Below, one piece after another: positions 8,084-17,200 of a stretch of 36,440 nt of DNA. The notes beneath the pieces are model-generated. The model made no database searches. It saw only the letters and a list, made by a program, of their open reading frames with translations, and was not told the DNA's origin. Origin of the DNA: an uncultured Akkermansia sp. (GTDB lineage Bacteria > Verrucomicrobiota > Verrucomicrobiia > Verrucomicrobiales > Akkermansiaceae). Location of the stretch: positions 1 to 36,440 of the forward strand of contig CANQSY010000009.1 in assembly GCA_947626635.1 (NCBI GenBank). The letters run 5' to 3'. How positions within the stretch are numbered: the first letter of the stretch is position 1; each line of letters starts with the position of its first letter. The translations under genes were made by a program, and so were the position numbers.

Positions 8084-8109
8084 CCTGCCCCCTTCCTACT
8101 ACCCCTCAC

Positions 8110-8213
8110 CGCAACGACCCCGGAAATTCCGCTACGTACGAGCTCGGCAACCCCGCGCCTTTGGCGCGCGAGTTACCTGAAATCGTACCTCGTAAATCGT
8201 AAATCGTAAATAG
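8110..8213 (+). repeat. Heptamer/hairpin element copy 5
   Basis: A third copy of the CGCAACGACCCCGGAAATTC module begins at 8110. It is followed by the hairpin CGCGCC, loop TTT, GGCGCG (about 8154-8168), a linker GTTACCTGAAA, and heptamers TCGTACC and three TCGTAAA (8183-8210). Here the 3' GGC hairpin is missing. The sequence instead runs into the stem-loop at the end of the autotransporter gene. Confidence 0.8.
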
Positions 8214-8218
8214 TTACG

Positions 8219-8245
8219 GAATCAGCTTCGATTAGAAGCTGATTC
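8219..8245 (-). terminator. Stem-loop over the autotransporter stop codon
   Basis: GAATCAGCTTC (8219-8229) and GAAGCTGATTC (8235-8245) form a perfect 11-bp stem with a 5-nt loop that contains the TAA stop of the autotransporter. No U-run follows on the minus strand, so it is not a classical intrinsic terminator. It may stabilise the mRNA 3' end or help stop transcription. Confidence 0.5.
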
Positions 8246-11200
8246 TGTAACCAGCTGTTGCGTCGAAGGAAGTTTGTCCGGTGCGCCACTCCACCGAGCC
8301 ATCCAGGAAGAACGTCCCCAGGTCGGCTCCCAGCGGTATGCTCAGTCCGGCTCCTATTTCGATACCTACGGCACCCACCTCCGCCGACTCCACCTCGGCG
8401 AAGTTCTTGCTCCCTATAATCGCATTGTTCGCCGTCCCGCTCCGGTCTCCCAGATCCGTCTTGAGCAGCACTCGTCCCTCGAAGATCGAGTAGCGGTTCC
8501 ACGCGTTCGCTCCCAGCGCCGCCTGCATCCTCGCTCCCACTCCCAGCGTCACCGTCGTCTGGTCGATGTCGTCCACCTGCAGTCCCGCGTCGCTTCCCTT
8601 CTCCTTATATCCCTTCACCGCCGCGTGCCTGACCTCCACGTTGATCACCGGCTGCATCGCCAGCGTCCCCGCTTCGTTCATCAGCTTCGTGTAGCCGATC
8701 TCATACAGCGCGCCCACGGCGTAGCCGTCCGTGTCGCCCTTCGTCGTGTAGCTCCCGCTCCCGTAGTTCACCGTCCGGTTCAGCTTGATGTCCGCCAGAC
8801 CTCCGCTCACGATGAACGTGTGCGTCCACGGTCCGCTCGACGTCCTCGCAAACGCGCTCACGTACGCCGTATCCATATCTCCCTTGCCCATATCGGCGGA
8901 ATCCGTCTTCAGGTCGCCGTACATCGCCGTGAGGGCAAGACCGATGGTCGTCCCTGCCGCCACGTCCATATCCATCCCCACCGTGCCGCCCCAGCTGTTG
9001 ACGGTGTAGCCCGGGGCGAAGCCATCCGCGTCCAGCTTGCGGTACGCGCCCTCGCCGTTGATCCATGCGTGGACCAGCGGGAATTCATCGTAGCCGTCGT
9101 AGCGCAGCTCGTTGGCCATGGTGGTGGTGCGGTTGCGGATGGTGGTGAGCTGGCGGTGCAGGTCCTCCGAGAGCGCAGGACCCAGCGTCGAGATCGACGA
9201 GCCGGCTATCGACGCCAGCGCCTTCTCCAGCTCCGCGTGATCCGCACTATCGCTGTCCAGCATCCCTATCAGGCTGTTGATCATCTTCGCGTAGTCGGAG
9301 TCCTGGTTAAGCAACGCATCGAAGAACGCCTGCAGCGACGGCTTGTCCTTGATGGAATCCCATACCATCACCGCGCCGGCGTGAGAATTCTTCTCCATGT
9401 TCGGCAGGGTGCGCTCAAAGGGGTTCTGCTTCGCCTCCTCCGCCTTGACCGTGATGGCGCCAGACTTATCCACAGACCACTGGAAGTCATAGACAAAGCC
9501 CGCCGCGCCGGACGCCTTCACGTGCTTCTCGAGGAAGTCATTCTGTTTGTCCGGAGTATTATAGGTCTCGCCGAGTGTGAAACCGGTTTCGAAACTTTGA
9601 CTCGTATCCAGCGCTTTACTGCTGCGGAAATCGATGACACCGTCATCCCCCGCACCGATAATCGTTCCGGAAACAACGTCACCACTGTAACCCTTGTCGC
9701 CGTAGTCAACGGTCAACTTGCCGTTGCCGAGATCGACGCCGCCCAACACGAGTTGGTCAGAGCTGCCATCATCGCGCTGGCCGTCCTTCCTGCTCACGTC
9801 GACCGTCAACTCCGAGCCCTTGCCTAATTCCACATTCCAAGCATCGGCGTCGTCAGTGCCGGAAGCTGTCGAAGAAGCGTTGTCCAGCGTGAAACTCGCC
9901 CCATCCGCCACCGCCAGGGTGCCGGCTTTACCCTTGCCGTCCTCTCCTGCGCCGGCCAGCGTACCCGAGAATGAGCCGCCGCCCACGGTCAGCGTGCCGG
10001 CTCCCTCCGGTGCATCCTCTTCCGCCGCCGCGCTCTTGAGCGTGCCGCTGCCGTTCAGGCTCGTCACGTCGTTCTTGCCCTTACCAATATCCAGCGTGGA
10101 TCCCTCCTCTAACGTCACACCGACACCGGAAAGCTGCGTGTTGGCGTTACCATCAGCGTCTGTCGCATCACCGGAAAGGGTCAAGCTCGCGCCATCATCC
10201 AGCGTCACCGAGCCGCTTCCGTCGCCGGTGATCTCTGTGCTCTTCAGCGTACTCTCATCCGTCAGGGTCAGGTTCGCACCATGGTTGACCTCCACCTCGT
10301 TTCCTTCGGTAGAATCACCATTCTCGGTAATTGTGCCGATCTCCGTGTCGTTGTTGATCTCCAGCCCTCGCTCGTTCGGGCTGCCATCCGGCTTGGTCCC
10401 ACGGGTGTCGCTTCCGTAATTGAAGGCCAGTTCATTCAACTTGTTACCCTTGCCGTTGAGCACGAGTTTGCCGTCCGTGATGATCGTCTTATTGTCCTCT
10501 ACACTGTAAGTGCCTCCCACCGTCAGCGTTCCCTTGCCCACCTTCTCTACATCCACGTCACTGGCCGTGATGCTCCCCTCAAACGTCGTGTCCTGTCCCC
10601 TCGCTTCATCCGGTGCATCAACAGCGTTTACGTGCTGATAGGTGTTATCCAGATAGACCGTATCGCCAGTTCCCTGCTGCAACGTCAACGAGGATTCCTT
10701 GCCTCCCACGAGGTTGTGCAGAACTCTGTCTTCAGGATTCTCCCCATTCACCGTGACATTCAGGTGATGCCCATCGTCCACCACGACGGCTTTCTTGCCC
10801 GTGAGGTCTTTTTGGGTATCAGCCTCTCCATCGCCGCCTTCCGTCTCAAAGTACACGTCATCCGCACTCACCGTACCGGTAAGTTTAAGTACGCCCTTGT
10901 TCTCTTCATCAAGAGCGACCGTCACCCCTAACGAGGAGAGCAAGCCGCCCAGACCCTGTCCGGTGTACAGCAGCTCACCTAACGCATCATCACTAATATC
11001 CAGTACGCCATTCCCCAGCACGTAGAGGCAGGTCTCCGATCCTTCTTCTCTATTAATCGCATCCTGCAAGGCTTTAAAGAACGCACCGTTGCTGAAGTCC
11101 AGCGTCACGTACTGGACTGTATCTTTAGTCACCTTTATCTTCGCTTGCTGATCCGGTTCGCTGCCTTGACTCTCGATGAGCCATGAACCTCTCGTTTCCC

Positions 11201-14200
11201 CTTGACCCATATTCTTCTCCGTAAACGTGAGCGTGAGTTTCTTCTCCTCTCCTACTTTGTATTCACCCGTGAGACCGGTGAGCTTGCCGTACTCGTTGAT
11301 CATGATGCCATCCAACATTTCTGCCTCCATCCCGTTCACGTTCACGATGCCGCCCTGCGGAGTCGCAGCACGTGCAGCGGATCCAGCCGCAGCCGTGTCC
11401 ACATAGATTTTGCCTGTTCCCTTTGTTGTGAAGCCCTTCTTGCCTGTCAGCGTCACGTTGCGCAGATAGATGTCACCGGCTCCCTGCGCAGTGGTACCGG
11501 CCCATTGAGCAGACAGTCCCGAGGCTCCGAGCTCAATGCTCGAACCAGCCTCCGTTGCTTCCAAGGCCCCGATCGTGCCGTTCTTCCCGGTGAGCACGAG
11601 CGTGCCCGCACCATCCTTCACCACGGACGCCGAACCGGACACCACGCCGCTCATCGTTGTATCCGTCTCCGAATCGAAGTGATAACTCCCCGAACCGTCC
11701 ATATCCACCGCGATGACCTCATCCTCCCCGGACAGCGTCCACTGCGAGTTATCCTCGGTGCTCAGCGAACCCTTGTAACCCGCAAGGCTACCGGAGATCG
11801 TTCCTTCGGCATCTTCGCGTGCGGTGAGCGTGCCTTGACCGCGGACATCGCCCGCCAGTTCCACCTTGCCCGCCACAGTATTCTTACCGCTCACGGTCAC
11901 TCCGCCTTGTCCTGCCGTCACCACGTCGTCGCCCGCTGCTCCTTCAATCGTGCCGCCGGAAAGCGTAAGGGTCGTGTTTTCATTACCGAGTGCACCGTTT
12001 ACCGATCCCTTCAGGGTCGCTCCGCCCGCCACCTCGATGTTCGTCACATCATTTCCCGCGTTGCTCAGCGTCACCTCGCCGTCAGCCACCTTCAGCGTAC
12101 CGTCGCCTGTGACCTTGCCGGACAGCGTCGTGGAACCTTCCACATCCCCTTCTCCTCCCACCTCCAGCGTCAGACTTCCCTCGTTCACGGTGATGCCGCC
12201 GGTGTGTGTTTCGCCACTGTCCTGCCACGCCATCGTGAAGTCGCCGGTGCCGTCCTTCACCACGCCCTTGGTGATACCAAGTTTCACGCCGCCCTCCGCC
12301 GCCGCCTCCCCGCTGCCCCAGCTTAGGTCATTCTCCCCCACGTCCACTCTCAGGCCGGTGCTCTTCTCAGCATCCACCTTGTCGTTCCAGTCGTTCGCAG
12401 AGGTCACGCCGTCGCCAAGGGCGAGCTGTCCGCCGTTGAACTCAATCTTGCCCTTATCACCCACGGTGACATCGGCATTGAGCTTCAGATCACCTCCCAA
12501 CACAATACCGCCCTCAAACGACCCCTCCACCTGCATGTTGAGACTCGCACCTTCGGACACTTCAAGCTTGCCTCTCGAGGTCAAACTATCATCTCCCTCT
12601 CCATCTCCTAGGAAGGTGTAATTCCCGCTCCTCACCTCCACATTGCCGGCTTTAACCGCTCCATCAAGCACAACATCCGTCTTCGCTGCCTCATCCGTGA
12701 ACATAACAGGTGTGTCATCACCTGGCTTCGCATCTTCCGCCCAGTCGCCTTTCTCTGACCACGTGCCGTTCCCTTCACCCGTCCATATTGAACCTTCGAT
12801 CTCTGAGAACGTCAGCACGCCCTTGTCATCCAAGTTCCATTCCAACCAGGAAAAATTACGCGCGTCCACGTAAATATCAAAGACGTCCAAACCTTTACCC
12901 AGCGTTTGAAGAGCCCGCAACAGTTTTTCAAAGTTCCCCGCATTGAAGAGCTGGTACGTCGACTTGTCTCCTCCTCTGCTCCACTCATCGTACCCACTCA
13001 GCGTGATACGGAGCCTACCATCGGCTCCCAAGGTCAACTCCGTAAAGTCGAGATTCTCGGCTCCCTCCACCATGGTGAGCGTCAACGAACCGCCGCCCGC
13101 ACTCGCGTCAATCGTCGTCCCCTTCAACTTCCCGCTGCCGACCGTCAGATTCGCACCCGCCCCCAATGTGAGCGTGGTGAGCGTCGTACCTTCCTCCACC
13201 GTAGTCACCGTGAGCTGTCCGCTCGCGATATTCAGGTTACCCGTGCCGGAAATCGCCCCTAGCGTGCCGGAAATCGCACTCTCCAACGTGGTTTCGCTCG
13301 CCAACTTCACACTGTGACTAGCCAACGCATCGGCATTTGTGCTGTAACTGAGTTTCAGCGTGCCCCCTTGTACGTTGATGGTGCCGGCGGATCCTGAGGT
13401 GTTGAATCCTTCTGCAAGCTCCATCACACCATCACCTATCTTCGTAAGCGTGTAACCCTTACTTTCACTCTCCACAGTCCCGAAGTCCAGCGTACCCGTT
13501 AAGGTCGCTGCCGCGCTGTTCTTCACCGTTGCATCGGCATCCAAGGCAATGTTCCAGCCAATCGTCTGAGCAGCGCTCACCACAAGAGCGCCAGTATCTG
13601 CTGACACACCGGTGCCATTCAGGTGCAGCGTGAGGGTACTCTGGTCACTAAGGTTGGCAGTAGCCAGTTCCAGAGTCGCACCGCTGTCCACATGGATATT
13701 CTCTACGTGGGAGAGGGCGTCCTTGTAGTTTTGATCCGTTCCAGTATTTTCACCAACGTAGAGTTTCAAGGTCGTACCTTCGGCTACCTCCACATGAGCG
13801 AGCGTCTGCCCCGGGGTGGTATCAACCATGTGTCGGAACGCGTTGCCGACCTCTTCTGCCTTATTATTTGTAGGCGCCCAATCGAACACAAGAGTGCCTT
13901 TGCCCGATACATGGTTGTTGTCGATGTTGTAGCCTTGCTTCACCACCACACGCCCACCTTCATTCACCGTAACGTTCCCAAATTCACGGTTACCGTTGTA
14001 AGTTGTATCGTCTCCATCGAGCTCAAGCGTGCCATTCACCGTGGTATTCTGAACGTGGACACCAGATGTCGAATCTTCATCATTTGCTTTCTGGTAAACG
14101 GTATAGTTCGCCGTTACTCCTTTGTCAATGGTAAGACTTTCAGCATTGAGAGACTGTCCATTCTCAAGCTTAAAGTTATAGGTTTGACTATCCTCGGATG

Positions 14201-17200
14201 TCCCTTTTTGCAGGGAGAGCGAGTTCATCTCTATCGCGTTGTCTTCAGTTTTCACCGTGACATCCACCGTTGTCGCCGTACCCTTCAACGTGACAGACTT
14301 CTCATCGGTAATCTCACCGGAATTAGGCTTCCAATTTTCACCTTCAATCATGTTGCCTAATACAAGAGAAGAATCTCCGCCGCTCCATGTGTAGCCATCC
14401 GGTTCCGTCCATGTCAGGTAACCGTTCTCATCCAGCGTAAGGTTCATGAACCCCGCGTCAGCTGCAGCTCCTCCAGCGACAGTGAACGTGAAATACTCCT
14501 TCCAATCTGAATTCCAACCATCCGTAAAGAGCTGAACCCTATGCTCAGCATCACCTGCGTGCAAATACGCCTCTGAAAGATTAATCGTAAGCTGTCCACT
14601 GCTTTGCCACGCTTCGGGAATTCCTGTCACATTCTGAAAACTTATCTGAGCTCCTACTTCCATAAGAGACAGAATACTTCCGCTTCCCCAAGTGAATTTA
14701 CTGCCGTTTGTTTGAAAAGCTAGGCCTCCTTTCTGGAGTTCCAGTGTAGACCCATCCTCAAGCGTCAGACTGTCGCCGAAGTAGCTCTCTGTAATGGTCA
14801 GCGTCTTGTTCTGTCCAATGGTAAGACTGGTTACATAGGCTCCAGCACGCTTGTAGGTTGCTATAGAAAAGTCATTTTCCTTAATTTGCACCGAAGACCC
14901 TCCCCCCACTAGGAGAGTATCTCTCATTGTGCCCCCGCCCTCCAACATTAGGTTCGTATGGTTCCAAATGGACATCCCTGCGCTGCCGCTCACCTCTCCG
15001 GTAATCCTGACGTCTCCCACATTACTGTTTTCTTGATTCGCGAGTGTGAGCGCCTTATGCAGTTCCAGTGTACCGATAATAAGTTCATTAGCAAGTTTCT
15101 CTAGCCTCATTGTTTCATTAACAATCAAACCGTCCAGTGTAAGCTTTACACCGGTTCCTTTGAGACCCGTAATCCCTTGAGGATTATCGGAAACACCATA
15201 CGTGAGGGTGCCCACGATGTGAGATTCCCCGGCAAAGGTCAATGTGCCTGCTCTCAACTCCACATCACCGTTGATTGTTCCGCCATTTACCTGATGCGCT
15301 CCGGTGGAGGAAAGCGTCAGTTTCTTGACAGTCAGACTACCACCGCTGCCCATGGAGAGAGTGCGCTCTTCATCAATGGTCAGGTCATTCTGGGAGAGTA
15401 CGAGCGAGCCGTTTACAACAATGTCTCCCTTACTATCCAACCTCTTGCCCTCGCCGAACTTGAGCGTGGTGTTCACTCCGACGGTCGTCGTTCCGGTCAC
15501 GGTCAAATTAGTCCCCTCTCCCGCGCTAATGTCATACGTGGTCCCTGACCCACTTGTACTCGTCTCCAGAGAAGCCATGGTACGCGATTCGCCCGTTCCG
15601 TCCAAAGTTACCGTAACCGTCGTTGCGGTGGACTCTAGGTGAACCCTCTGGTTCGAGTCCCACGGCTGCGTACCTGCACGCCCACTCGCAGTACTCCACA
15701 CGCTGCTCTCCTCTCCTCCTATCGTGAGTGCGTTGCCACTGTCTCCTCCACCCCAATACAGATCACTAATCCATATCAATTTACCTTCGCTATTCAACCG
15801 AACTTTACCGCTCAAGGAATTCTCCTCACTCCCACCGTAAAAACTAAACTTATCAAGATACCCATCAAGCCAACTCTTGCTGCTTGAATCGAAGAGTTGC
15901 AGACCGGAAGAATGCTCCGTCGTCCAGTCATCCGACCAATCCGTCAACACAATTTTAAGCTTTCCGGAATCGTCAAACGACACACTGTTAAAACTCAGCA
16001 GACCACTTTCAAAGTTAGAACTTACCGTGAGTTTCAGGGTAGCTGCACCACCGTTGACTTTCAGGGTTGTGCTCGTCAATATTCCACTGCCTACTTCCAA
16101 GCTTGCATTCGCTCCTAATGTGAGCTCTGTCAGCGTGCCTGAGAACACGCCGAGCGTCAGATTCCCTTTTGTCACCTTCAACGTACCTGCCGTAGCATTC
16201 AACGTACCCGCTATCGTGCTTGTTTGTCCGTCTTCTGCTGAGACAAACTCCAGCACACCCGCACTCAAAGTGACATTCCCGTTGATTGTCACTCGGTCGA
16301 ACTGCTGCGTACCAGATCCCTTCTTTTCAATCGTCACACCCGCAGCAACGGTCACTTGGTCGATGATGTAAGACTTGCCGTCTACCACGTTCAGAACCAA
16401 GTTGTGCGTCCCGTTCTCCTTGACTCCTATTCCACGCGAGCGATCCGCAAGTTTGCCAGCACCTCCCTGCATGTCTGCGTCATCCGACAAGCCGCCAATC
16501 TCCAAATTGCCGCCCAAGGTAACGTGTCCACCCCATCGAGAAAGCATCACCACACCCGTCATGGTGCCACCTTTCTCCAGAACAAGCCCTGTATCACTTG
16601 CGGTTGTAGCTACGTAGATGGTACCGGCACCGGTGACTGCACCCTTTATGGTGAATTCCATACCACTGTCGCCACCATCAAACTGAACGGTGCCATCGTC
16701 AAATTTGAAGTCATGCTCAAAGGTATGACCAGTCCCTTCGTGATTAAAAGTCAGTTTTCCCTCGCCCGTCTTACCGTAGCCCACGCCGCTGTCGTACGTG
16801 GCTCCTGTTTCAAAGGCCGTTGTAAAATCATCTACTTTTATGGTCGCATCCTTTGCAACATTCTTCAGGATGTATACGGTGCTTCCCTCTCCGTCAAGCC
16901 GTTTAAATGTGTGACTATTATTAACATTATCAACATCCATATCGTTTACTACCAGATCCTTGCCCAGCGTGATTTCCGCCCCCCAACCGGAGCGCAACGT
17001 GCCCTCCAGCTCGCCTCCTTGCTCCAACGTCAGGTGACCAAACGCAGCGAGATGCCCCTTACCGGAGAATGCCCCCTTCACTATCAAGGTAGCTCCGTTA
17101 CTCAGGTTGAAGCCTTTCGTGTTGTTGGCGCCCGAGAGAGTGTCTTCTGCCGTGAAGGTGAAGTTGCCTCCCACCGTCAGGCTTTTTTTGTCCTCGTCTC

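Noticed and set aside
8274..9827. Long plus-strand open frame (517 codons) opposite the autotransporter barrel
   Set aside because: The antisense translation is Arg/His/Val-rich without motifs, while the minus strand encodes a clear autotransporter beta-barrel.
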